Both the position numbers and the translations under genes were made by a program. From an uncultured Pantoea sp. (GTDB lineage Bacteria > Pseudomonadota > Gammaproteobacteria > Enterobacterales > Enterobacteriaceae): a stretch of DNA of 64,000 bases. How positions within the stretch are numbered: the stretch's first letter is position 1; every line of letters begins with the position of its first letter. Positions 1 to 7,605 of the stretch are shown here, in pieces. Under the pieces are notes generated by a model. That model was not told where the DNA came from, did not search any database, and was given only the letters and a program-made list of their open reading frames with translations. Where the stretch lies: the NCBI GenBank assembly GCA_913778495.1, contig CAJYVD010000010.1:1-64000 (forward strand). The letters are read 5' to 3'.

Positions 1-544
1 CAGGAAGACTGAGGGAGTGAAGGGACCGCGCAGCGGCGAGTGGGGCTGGCGCAGGGCCGGGGAGTGCAGAGGGCGCGGCCCAGGCGCCCTCTGCTCGTGC
101 GCCGCACGGCGGCAAAGGCACCTGCCATTGCCATGGCGAACGAAAGATGCACTGAACCGCTGCCTGCGGCAAAGGCAACTGCCATTGCCATGGCGAACGA
201 AAGTTGCTCCATACCAGAGAAAAGGCACATCAGCCGCTGCCTGCGGCTAAAGCTCCGCCACAGCCGTGGCAAAAGCACAGGCCAGTGCCGCTGGCCCCCC
301 TCTTTCACGCTGTCTTCCCCCCTACTGAAATTAAAGCGCTTATTTCAATTTGATGAATCCGCGCCTCTAGAGGAAACGTCCCAAGAAATATTGATAAAAA
401 AAGCGCATTTGTCTTAAACGGAAAAATTCAAGACATGGCTTAAATCTTATAGGTAAGCCCCATGAATTAATTTAGCCAGACTTCTATGTACAGCTGTTTT
501 TCAGATTCCCACTTGGTTATTTAAATTCTTTTTGGACTGCACAT
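1..544. other. Leading region without a convincing gene
   Basis: No open reading frame here has a credible ribosome binding site or recognisable protein. The first 330 bases are GC-rich and carry a hairpin (67-93, 10-bp arms, 7-nt loop) and a direct repeat (111-203). From about 325 the sequence turns AT-rich, which fits a promoter region for the response regulator starting at 545. It may be the tail of a gene or relic lying outside the window. Confidence 0.5.
111..203. repeat. Imperfect 57-bp tandem direct repeat
   Basis: A 36-base element at 111-146 recurs at 168-203 with one mismatch (C/A at the 11th base), a period of 57 bases. A shorter related piece (the 14-base string at 157-170) recurs at 234-247, so there are about two and a half degenerate copies. 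The repeats lie in non-coding, GC-rich DNA. No function is apparent. Confidence 0.75.
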
Positions 545-1165
545 ATGATTCATTCGGTATTTATTGTTGATGACCACCCTTTAATTTGCGAGAGCATCAA
601 GGCACTGCTGCACGCCTATCACTATTCCGTGGTCGGAATGGCCGAACGGGGTGAACTGCTGATCAGCCAATTGCATCAGCTCAAGCCGGATGTGTTACTG
701 CTGGATCTCACGATGCCGGGGCGCGCCGGGATTCCACTGATTGCGGATATTAAGCGCGTATTACCGCAGCAAAAAATCATCGTATTTACCGCATCCGAAA
801 GCGTATTTTATCAGCGCTGCTGTATGCAGCTTGGCGTTGAGGGTTACGTCTGTAAACGCGGAGAATTGGATGCACTCTTAACGGCAATAAAAGACGTCGA
901 GTGCGGCAAACGCGTCTATCCCACCGCCTCGCAAAATGCCCACGTTCCAGCATTCATTGAAAGCGATAAATTAATGGAATTGACGCGACGCGAATTGATT
1001 GTATTAGTTAAGCTTGCATCAGGAATGTCAAATAAACAGATTGCGACCCAGCTGCAACTCAGCAGCAAAACCATCAGCACATATAAAATCAAAATTTTGC
1101 GTAAATTGGGCCTGAAAGGCATTAGCGGAATTAATCGCACCGCTAAAGCGCACGACCTGGTATAA
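545..1165 (+). CDS. LuxR/FixJ-type response regulator (FimZ/EvgA/BvgA-like)
   Basis: A 206-residue two-component response regulator. Residues 1-120 form a receiver domain with the acidic pair D9/D10, the phospho-acceptor D54 (context LLLDLTMPG) and a conserved lysine near 109. Residues about 145-206 form a LuxR-type helix-turn-helix (LTRRELIVLVKLASGMSNKQIA). The length and layout match the FimZ/EvgA/BvgA group, which often controls fimbriae or virulence genes. No histidine kinase is visible in the window, so it is an orphan here. An AT-rich upstream stretch probably holds its promoter. The exact family member cannot be decided from the sequence, and the target genes are unknown. Confidence 0.85.
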   Translation: MIHSVFIVDDHPLICESIKALLHAYHYSVVGMAERGELLISQLHQLKPDVLLLDLTMPGRAGIPLIADIKRVLPQQKIIVFTASESVFYQRCCMQLGVEGYVCKRGELDALLTAIKDVECGKRVYPTASQNAHVPAFIESDKLMELTRRELIVLVKLASGMSNKQIATQLQLSSKTISTYKIKILRKLGLKGISGINRTAKAHDLV

Positions 1166-1227
1166 ACATCATGCGCACGGGAGGCAGAGCGTTGGGACAA
1201 ACCTATCGCCCCGCGACTCTCTGCTTT

Positions 1228-1842
1228 TTAGGGGTGTGTCATCTGCTGCGCGATGGGCAACCAGATTTCGGTCAACGTGCCTTCCTTGCCGGTAAACGGA
1301 TCGCGCTGAGGCAGCGGCACCCGTTTGATGGCTTCTTTCGCCGCACGCAGGCGCGAAGGCTCATCACGATAGGTTTCCGGCGACAGGCCTTCGGGATACG
1401 CGCCCACCACAAAGAAATCTTCCGAGGCAAATACCTGTTTATGGCCCACGCCAGCAGGAATCAGTACGGCGTCCCCTTCGCGCAAAGTCACCATGCGGCC
1501 AGCATCGCCGCCTAACAGGACTTCCGCCCAGCCCGACGCCACGCCCAGCACTTCATGGGTGTTCGGGTGATAATGTGTATAAGGAAAAATGGGCGCGCGC
1601 CACGCTGCAGGCCAGCCGTTCTCGGTAAAGGTTTCTTCAAACCACGCCGCGCTGTTGCGCCCCTCTTCTTCTTCATATTCAGGTGCGATATGCGGCCAGA
1701 TGATCACCGGCAAAAGGTTATTCGGTATCGCGCCTGACTGCTGCCATAACATGAGATGCTGCGGATTACTTGATGCCCCGGCCGAAAAAGTGCCTGCGGC
1801 GAAAGACATCAGTAACAGCAGGCTGGAGGTATTGTCAGTCAT
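1228..1842 (-). CDS. YjlB-like cupin protein with N-terminal extension
   Basis: A 204-residue single-domain cupin resembling the YjlB family (COG4297). The barrel motifs are visible: HYHPNTHEVLGV with metal-binding histidines and a glutamate in the first half, and PAGVGHKQ with the second-half histidine. The start at 1842 was chosen because GGAGA lies about 9 bases upstream; an in-frame start at 1899 has no such support. Residues 1-30 form an extra hydrophobic segment (SLLLLMSFAAGTFSAGA) that resembles a signal peptide and is not typical of the family, so export is possible. The substrate is unknown; cupins of this kind may be isomerases or dioxygenases. The gene stands alone. Confidence 0.75.
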   Translation of the reverse strand: MTDNTSSLLLLMSFAAGTFSAGASSNPQHLMLWQQSGAIPNNLLPVIIWPHIAPEYEEEEGRNSAAWFEETFTENGWPAAWRAPIFPYTHYHPNTHEVLGVASGWAEVLLGGDAGRMVTLREGDAVLIPAGVGHKQVFASEDFFVVGAYPEGLSPETYRDEPSRLRAAKEAIKRVPLPQRDPFTGKEGTLTEIWLPIAQQMTHP

Positions 1843-2042
1843 ACTCTTTCTCCGGAAAGCGTTGTTGCTCAATTGTGACAAAATTCCATTACAATACAAT
1901 GTGTGCTTCGCCGCAAAACGTTCATAAATACCTGATTTCTCTTTCTTAACTCAAATTCCCACGCAACTTCTTTAGCAAAAAGAGCGGATTTTCTTGCCGC
2001 GACGGTAAGCGTTATGTTTAAACGCTGTGGCTGGCAGCCAAA

Positions 2043-2063
2043 CAGGCCCGAGAGACGGGCCTG
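2043..2063 (-). terminator. Candidate terminator of the DUF417 gene
   Basis: A perfect 8-bp stem (2043-2050 with 2056-2063) and 5-nt loop lies just past the stop of the gene at 2073-2516. On the minus strand it is followed by only a short T run, so termination may be weak. Confidence 0.5.
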
Positions 2064-2072
2064 TCGCGGGTA

Positions 2073-2516
2073 TTACGCCTGCATCAGCGCGCGGTTGTGG
2101 GTAATTACCGTCAGGCAAATCGCCAGGTAGGCCAGATCTTTAAACAGGAAAAAATCGGTGATAAATACCCCATCGATCACCTTAAACGTTTCCGGCGTGG
2201 TGAACATAAAGCTCAGCGTGACCGTGAAAATAACCGCGCCGCCGATGCCCGCCCAGAGCCCCACCGCAGGTTTTTTCCATCCCAGCAACAGCGCCACACC
2301 TACCGCCATTTCGCTGACACCGATGAGGTTAGAGACAGCCTGCTCACTGAACACCCTGTAAAGCCAGGCCATCAGGAAGTGATTTTCAATCAAGGGCCGA
2401 ATGGCTGCCGCTTCAGTGGGAGTGAATTTGAACAGGCCCAGCCAAATGAGGATAAGGGCCGTTGCCCACACGCCAACGTGATAACCGTAGTGAGAAGGAG
2501 CGGTGCATGCTTTCAT
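2073..2516 (-). CDS. DUF417 inner-membrane protein (YkgB/RclC family)
   Basis: A 147-residue membrane protein with four hydrophobic segments (about residues 14-30, 62-80, 84-108 and 122-140). The pattern LILIWLGLFKFTPTEAAAI near the N-terminus is characteristic of the YkgB/RclC family (DUF417). RclC of E. coli belongs to the reactive-chlorine response, but most members have no assigned biochemical role. The gene is divergent from a TetR regulator at 2628, and the 111-base gap carries two copies of one palindrome, so repression by that TetR protein is likely. A DoxX-like fold is a reasonable alternative description. Confidence 0.85.
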   Translation of the reverse strand: MKACTAPSHYGYHVGVWATALILIWLGLFKFTPTEAAAIRPLIENHFLMAWLYRVFSEQAVSNLIGVSEMAVGVALLLGWKKPAVGLWAGIGGAVIFTVTLSFMFTTPETFKVIDGVFITDFFLFKDLAYLAICLTVITHNRALMQA

Positions 2517-2528
2517 TTTTCATACCTT

Positions 2529-2604
2529 TTGTAGTGGTCAATACAATATTATCCTTGCCAACGTGCTGGCGGCTGTCAATAATGTTTTGTATAAATCACT
2601 ACAA
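2529..2604. promoter_or_regulatory. Paired operators between DUF417 gene and tetR-family gene
   Basis: Two 18-bp palindromes of the form TTGTA-N8-TACAA lie at 2529-2546 and 2587-2604. They are also mirror images of each other: CTTTTGTAGTG at 2526-2536 is the exact reverse complement of 2597-2607. Each flanks one of the divergent start codons (2516 and 2628). This is the usual arrangement for a TetR-family autorepressor that also controls its neighbour. Confidence 0.75.
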
Positions 2605-2627
2605 AAGATCTTAAAGGCGAGAGCGCC

Positions 2628-3245
2628 ATGCAAAAACCTGTTAAAAAATCAGGCCGTCCGCAGAAGTTTGCGCGTGAAGTGGTGCTGGATAAATGGCTAA
2701 ATCTGTTTTGGCTTCAAGGCTATGAAGCCACGTCAATCAGCGATCTGGTTAAGGAAGCGGGGATTAATCCGCCCACGCTGTATGCCTCGTTTGGCAGTAA
2801 AGATGAGGTGTTTGCCTTGGTGATGGAGCGCTATATGACGCGCTATTTGCAGCCGGTGATGGCGAGTATCGACGAGGCTGATTTATCCGTTCCGGCCCGA
2901 GTGGAACGCTTTCTCCAGCGTTTTATCGACGTCATCACGCAGCCCAATCATCCACGCGGCTGTATGTTACTGTCGGCGCTTTTTGTCTGGCATAAGCAGC
3001 CATCACAAACCGTTAGCGCGCTGAATAGCAGCGGTAAGGCCTTTTTCACCGCATTTTGTCACTTGATTGAGCAAGGCATTGCGACCGGTGAGATACGGGC
3101 AGTGGGCACACCTGAAGAGACCGCGATCTATATTCTTACTTTTGAGAAAGGCCTTGCCATGCAGGCCAAGGCTGGCGTGGCGCGCGAGACGCTGTACCGC
3201 ATCAGCGAACACTTCGTCAATTCACTGCGCGTGAAAACGGCGTAG
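2628..3245 (+). CDS. TetR/AcrR-family transcriptional repressor
   Basis: A 205-residue TetR-family regulator. Residues about 15-62 form the DNA-binding domain with the typical helix-turn-helix (YEATSISDLVKEAGINPPTLYASFGSKDEVF). The remainder is an all-helical ligand-binding and dimerisation domain of the TetR_C type, with RGCMLLSALF near residue 105. It is transcribed away from the DUF417 membrane protein gene, and two copies of TTGTA-N8-TACAA in the gap are its probable operators, giving autoregulation and control of the neighbour. The inducer is unknown; the partner's family suggests an oxidant or electrophile. Confidence 0.88.
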   Translation: MQKPVKKSGRPQKFAREVVLDKWLNLFWLQGYEATSISDLVKEAGINPPTLYASFGSKDEVFALVMERYMTRYLQPVMASIDEADLSVPARVERFLQRFIDVITQPNHPRGCMLLSALFVWHKQPSQTVSALNSSGKAFFTAFCHLIEQGIATGEIRAVGTPEETAIYILTFEKGLAMQAKAGVARETLYRISEHFVNSLRVKTA

Positions 3246-3304
3246 CGCCGCAAAAATCCAGCGCCGACAGCGGCTAACGGGCATCGCCAGCCGCGCCGTT
3301 CACG

Positions 3305-4072
3305 CTAACTTTTCAAACGCGCCACAATCGGTTTAACCACCTTCTCCCCTTGCCGTCCGTAAAACTGCAATAAGGTTTCCGCAGCAGAGGCGGTGAGCAC
3401 CATGATTTCGACGCGTCGATTGCGCGCATTCATGGGATCGTCACGATCCAGCGGCATACGCGCCGCCACGGCATTGACCTGCAATACCCGTGCGCTCTCC
3501 AGCCCACCCCGCTCCAGGGCGCGGCGGGCAGCGAGTGCCCGATCTCCAGACAGATTCCAGTTGTTATAGGCCGCACTCTGCTCATAGGGCACCGCATCGG
3601 TATGCCCGCTAATCATGATCTGATTATCAATACGATTGAACACCGGCCCCAGCTCGGTGAGTAAACGCTGGAAATAAGGCGTCAGCACCGCACTTCCGCG
3701 CGGAAACATCATGCGTTCACGATCGTCCTGAATCAGGATGCGCAGCCCTTGCGGCAGCGTATCCAGCGTCAGATGGTTCTGCGCATGGTGCGTGCTGATA
3801 ACCTGTTCGATCTGCTGCTTAAGCGCGGCCAACTCGCCATCCGAACGCGGCCATGCGGGCTCGCCGCTGTGGGTCGATTCCGGTATGTCGTTATCGCTCA
3901 CCGTTGCTTCCAACACCGGCGGTTTCAGCGAGCGCGTCTGCGCAACGAGGGCCTTTTTGTGCTCGTTTTCCACGTCAAAAGGATTAAAACCGCTGCCGCT
4001 GAAGACGCTGTGCCCGTGCAGCTGTGCCACAATCTCTTTTCGCTCATCCTCACTTACCGCGCCCACGATCAA
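3305..4072 (-). pseudogene. Truncated lafU (MotB-like stator protein) of a lateral flagellar cluster
   Basis: The reading frame carries the periplasmic OmpA/MotB peptidoglycan-binding domain of a flagellar stator protein, including ISGHTDAVPY and NNWNLSGDRALAARRALERG. The family resemblance is to LafU (lateral flagella). The N-terminal transmembrane segment and cytoplasmic start are missing. Recognisable homology begins at LIVGAVSEDERKE, about 4072, and upstream the frame runs antisense into an flhA-like gene. The protein could not be anchored and is very probably non-functional. The C-terminus, about 255 residues, is intact and free of stops, so the truncation may be fairly recent or the domain neutral. 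Confidence 0.8.
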
Positions 4073-5777
4073 CTTCGTGGTGGTGACCAAAGGCGCTGAG
4101 CGCATCTCAGAAGTGTCCGCCCGCTTTACGCTGGATGCCCTGCCGGGCAAACAGATGGCGATCGATGCCGATCTCAACGCCGGGTTGATTCAACAGGAGC
4201 AGGCGCGACTGCGGCGCAAAGAGGTCGCCAACGAGGCCGATTTTTATGGGGCAATGGACGGCGCCTCAAAATTTGTGCGGGGGGATGCCATCGCCGGCAT
4301 CATGATCCTGTTGATCAACGTGCTGGGCGGCATCCTGATTGGCGTGTTTAAACATGGATTACCGGCGGGCCAGGCCTTTGAGCAGTACGTATTGCTGACC
4401 ATCGGTGACGGTCTGGTGGCGCAGATTCCCTCGCTGCTGCTGGCGACCGCTGCCGCCATTATTGTCACTCGTATCAGCGATGGCGCAGAGTTAGGCGACG
4501 ACGTAAAAACACAGCTGTTGGCCAAACCCGCGACGCTCTATACCGCGGCCATGGTGATGTTTGTGCTCGCGGTAGTACCCGGCATGCCACACATGGTGTT
4601 CCTGATCTTCACCGCGCTGCTGCTGTTTGCCGCCTGGCGCCAGAGCCGCGTAGTGGCAAAACCCACGCAGGATGTGGTGGATATCGAGAAGATTCAGCAG
4701 GCGTTAGCCCCCGCAGAACCGGCGCAGACCATAAGCTGGGACACTATCCCCGTGGTGGAACCCATCGGACTTAACCTCGGCTATAAGCTGGTTACGCTGG
4801 TGGACAAGAGCAACGGCGCGCCGCTTACGCAGCGCATGCGCGGCGTGCGGCAAATGGTGTCCGAAACCAGCGGCGTTCTGCTGCCTGAGATCGCCCTGCG
4901 CGAAGACTTCCACCTAAAACCGGCGCAGTATGCGATTAAGATCAACGGGGTACGAACCGCTATAGGTGAGGTGCACGCCGATCGCCTGATGGCCATCCCC
5001 ACGCCGGAGCAGTATGGCGAAATTGATGGCGTACTGGATACCGATCCGGCGTATGGCATGGCGGTGACGTGGATTCTGCCGGATCAGAAAGCCAAAGCGC
5101 TGAATCTGGGTTACCAGGTCGTGGATTGCGCCAGCGTGATCGCCACCCACGTCAACAAGGTGGTGCGCGAGCATTTACCGGTGCTGTTTAATTACGATGA
5201 CATTACGTTGCTGCATCAGCGTCTGGCGCAGATCGCCCCGCGTTTGTCCGAGGATGTGAATACGGCCGTGAACTTCAGTCTTCAGCTAAAAGTCTACCGT
5301 TTGCTGCTCATCGATCAGGTCTCGTTGAAAGATATCGTCACCATTGCCACCACCCTGCTGGAGAGCAGTGCCATTACCAAAGAAGCGCTGTTGCTGGCGG
5401 CCGATGTTCGTCTGGCGCTGCGCAACGCCATGGTGGCCGCGATTGCCCCCGACAATAAACCGCTGTCGGCCTTTACGCTGAATAGTGAACTGGAGAATCT
5501 GCTGCTGGCCGCGCTCAATCAGGCGCAGCAGGCGGGCAAGGTGGCGCTGGATAGCTTCCCGGTTGATCCCAATATTTTGACCCAACTGCAAAGTACGCTG
5601 CCTTCAGTGGTAGAGCAGCTTAAAGCGCAAAATCTGACGCAGGTTCTGCTGGTGACGCCGCAGCTGCGACCGCTGATTGCGCGCTACGCCCGCCTGTTTG
5701 CGCGCGGGTTGCACGTGCTCTCTTATAACGAGGTTCCCGACGAGGCGAACCTGCAGATAGTTGGCCAAGTAAGCTAA
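4068..5777 (+). pseudogene. 5'-truncated lfhA (FlhA/FHIPEP export protein)
   Basis: From INFVVVTKGAERISEV (codon at 4068) onward the frame is a clear FlhA-family flagellar export gate protein: the FHIPEP-region signature LDALPGKQMAIDADLNAGLI, further transmembrane segments and the full cytoplasmic domain, 569 codons in all. FlhA proteins are about 690 residues, so roughly the first 120 residues are absent. The open frame extends upstream to 3738, but that stretch is antisense to lafU and not homologous. Together with the facing lafU fragment it marks the two ends of a deleted Flag-2-type cluster. No frameshift is visible in what remains. Confidence 0.82.
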
Positions 5778-6095
5778 TGGATCACCTATCAGAAAACACG
5801 CACCACTTGACGGCATTTTCCCAAATAATCTGACAGACAAGTCCTAACAAAATTAATTCTTTTATAAAGAACGGTTTCCGTCATGCGGGCTGGTCACACA
5901 CATGACGGGAAAACGCGTGCATTTCCGAGATCTATCGTAATAGCAAAATAAAATTATTATAAATCATGAATTTAAATAAAAAACCATTACAAGACAGGTC
6001 TCATATTAACGCCAAACCGACTCCTTAATACTTCAACCGCTGTAATTTTTCCGCCATGTTTGCGGTTTTTTTTGACCTCTAGTATAGGAATTATC
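5778..6095. other. AT-rich intergenic leader
   Basis: No gene is seen. The stretch is markedly AT-rich compared with its surroundings and holds a long imperfect inverted repeat (5875-5885 with 5901-5912, one bulged G) and a terminator-like hairpin set (6035-6073) just before the next gene. Confidence 0.6.
6035..6073 (+). promoter_or_regulatory. Possible attenuator hairpins before the 6096 gene
   Basis: AACCGC at 6035-6040 and CCGC at 6051-6054 can each pair with GCGGTT at 6062-6067, and eight T residues follow (6066-6073). The two alternative stems ending in a T run, 22 bases before the start codon at 6096, look like a leader terminator or attenuator. The stems are short, so this is tentative. 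Confidence 0.35.
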
Positions 6096-6962
6096 ATGGG
6101 AATCTTAAATTTTTCAGATAAGACAAATCTTGAGAAAGATAATCTACAAAACTGGCTTTCTGACGTACGCCGTGTGCCGGACGGCGACATTGAGTGGGGC
6201 GTTGATTCACATTCCAGCAGGGAGTTCCGCACGCGTGTGCGCTCCCTCCAGTACGCCCCCGAGGGCGGTGCCGCGTTAACCCTGATGGCGGCAATGTCGG
6301 AGCCACTGGATAAAATATTGCTCTCCGACGCGACGACGCAAAAAGCGCAGGCCAGAGAGTCGTCATTGCCTATTCAGGCTTATCACGAGCAAGAGACAGT
6401 GCGGGCGGCCCTGGATTTTGAATGGGGCGATCTGCATCGCCTGCCGCTGAATACGTTGATTGCCAACGCACCGTTGGACGATGCCTTTACATCATCCGCC
6501 GCGTTATCGGATGAGACGCAGCAGCTGCTGGAGATGCTCACCGCAGAATTGCGTACCGCACATGAACTGGAGTGGCTTGCCGACCACCATGAAGGCAGCA
6601 GCTTGATGCACATGCTCAACCATCTTCAGCCAATAAACACGGAGGTGACGCCGGAGAGCACCGCTGCCAGAGACGAGCGGATGCCAGAGTTGGAAACCGA
6701 ACATCTGCTGTCCCCTGATGCTGGCCTGACGTGTGAAATGGATCTCAATGCGGAGCTATTGGCGCTGGCCATGGCGCCGCAAGATGGCGAAGCGGCGATG
6801 ACATCGCTGCAAGAGATTTTGGGGATGCATGATGAACTCCGTGACTGGTGCACGTCGAACCACGAGGAATTGAGCAGGGGCAACGTTGTGGAACACTACC
6901 CGTTCTATGTCGAGAGAAATGAGAGCTGGCAGATGACCGATGCGAGCGGAGACTTGATGTAA
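6096..6962 (+). CDS. Unrecognised acidic protein, 288 residues
   Basis: I do not recognise this protein. The start at 6096 is preferred over 6060 because AGGA lies 8 bases upstream. The product is acidic, rich in Glu, Asp, Leu and Ala, poor in lysine after the first 30 residues, and has no signal peptide or membrane segment. It is predicted soluble and largely helical, with HELEWLADHHEGSS near residue 150. The upstream region is AT-rich with a hairpin leader, which together with the position next to a flagellar deletion scar suggests horizontally acquired or fast-evolving DNA. A secreted effector is conceivable, but nothing in the sequence establishes it. Confidence 0.6.
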   Translation: MGILNFSDKTNLEKDNLQNWLSDVRRVPDGDIEWGVDSHSSREFRTRVRSLQYAPEGGAALTLMAAMSEPLDKILLSDATTQKAQARESSLPIQAYHEQETVRAALDFEWGDLHRLPLNTLIANAPLDDAFTSSAALSDETQQLLEMLTAELRTAHELEWLADHHEGSSLMHMLNHLQPINTEVTPESTAARDERMPELETEHLLSPDAGLTCEMDLNAELLALAMAPQDGEAAMTSLQEILGMHDELRDWCTSNHEELSRGNVVEHYPFYVERNESWQMTDASGDLM

Positions 6963-7113
6963 TACGTTAGCGCGGGCGGGTTTGCGCCAGCCGCACAGGT
7001 GCCGCGCGCCGAGTTTTCAGCGGAACTGTTATAAAAAAATAGCGGAAATCTGTCTCTAATTCCTTTCACTGTTATGTGATGTGATGGCAAGCAGTGATAC
7101 GTAGAGGTGAATG

Positions 7114-7596
7114 ATGGACGCGATTAAACAAATCCTGCTTGATGAAATCGACACGCTGAACCGTGAAGAGCTGCGCGATAATCGCCCGCGCTTCAGTTTC
7201 TCTTTTTTGAAAACGCATCCCGGCCTGTGGGCGCTGATGTATGGCTGCTATGCGCTGTGCGTCGCGCTGATCTTTTCCACGGAAATGCTGGGCTGGCCCG
7301 CCTTCTGGTTTGCCACGGTGTTTGTGCTGGTGATGAGTTTTCTGATGCTGATGGATATTAATCCGAAATACCGCTTCGAGGATATTGATACGCTGGATCT
7401 GCGCGTTTGCTACAACGGCGAGTGGTATTACGTACAGCCGGTCTCTCAGCAGGCGCTGGATAAAATCGTTAGCCTGCCCGATGCGCCCGAACGCGTGCGC
7501 AGTGGAATTGCGCGCCTGATGCAGCAAAAAGGCGAAGTGGATTTTTACGATGTCTATTATCTCACCTGGGGACATCGCCAGGCCGCTCAGGTGTAA
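7114..7596 (+). CDS. YlaC-family inner-membrane protein
   Basis: A 160-residue protein matching E. coli YlaC along its length: the N-terminal REELRDNRPRFSFSFLKTHPGL block, two adjacent transmembrane segments (about residues 38-58 and 62-80), then YRFEDIDTLDLRVCYNGEWY and a short cytoplasmic tail ending near the conserved KGEVDFYDVY. YlaC has no firmly established function. The second of two tandem ATGs (7114) is preferred because AGAGGTG sits at a better distance from it. It appears to be a single-gene unit; the next gene is convergent with a 9-base gap. Confidence 0.85.
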   Translation: MDAIKQILLDEIDTLNREELRDNRPRFSFSFLKTHPGLWALMYGCYALCVALIFSTEMLGWPAFWFATVFVLVMSFLMLMDINPKYRFEDIDTLDLRVCYNGEWYYVQPVSQQALDKIVSLPDAPERVRSGIARLMQQKGEVDFYDVYYLTWGHRQAAQV

Positions 7597-7605
7597 CGCG
7601 GTCTG

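Noticed and set aside
17-417. Two overlapping plus-strand open frames of 77 and 125 codons
   Set aside because: Arg/Ala-rich composition, no ribosome binding site, and they run through the tandem repeat; likely chance frames in GC-rich DNA.
3738-4067. N-terminal 110 codons of the frame leading into lfhA
   Set aside because: This stretch is antisense to lafU and has no resemblance to FlhA; it only opens because of the deletion junction.
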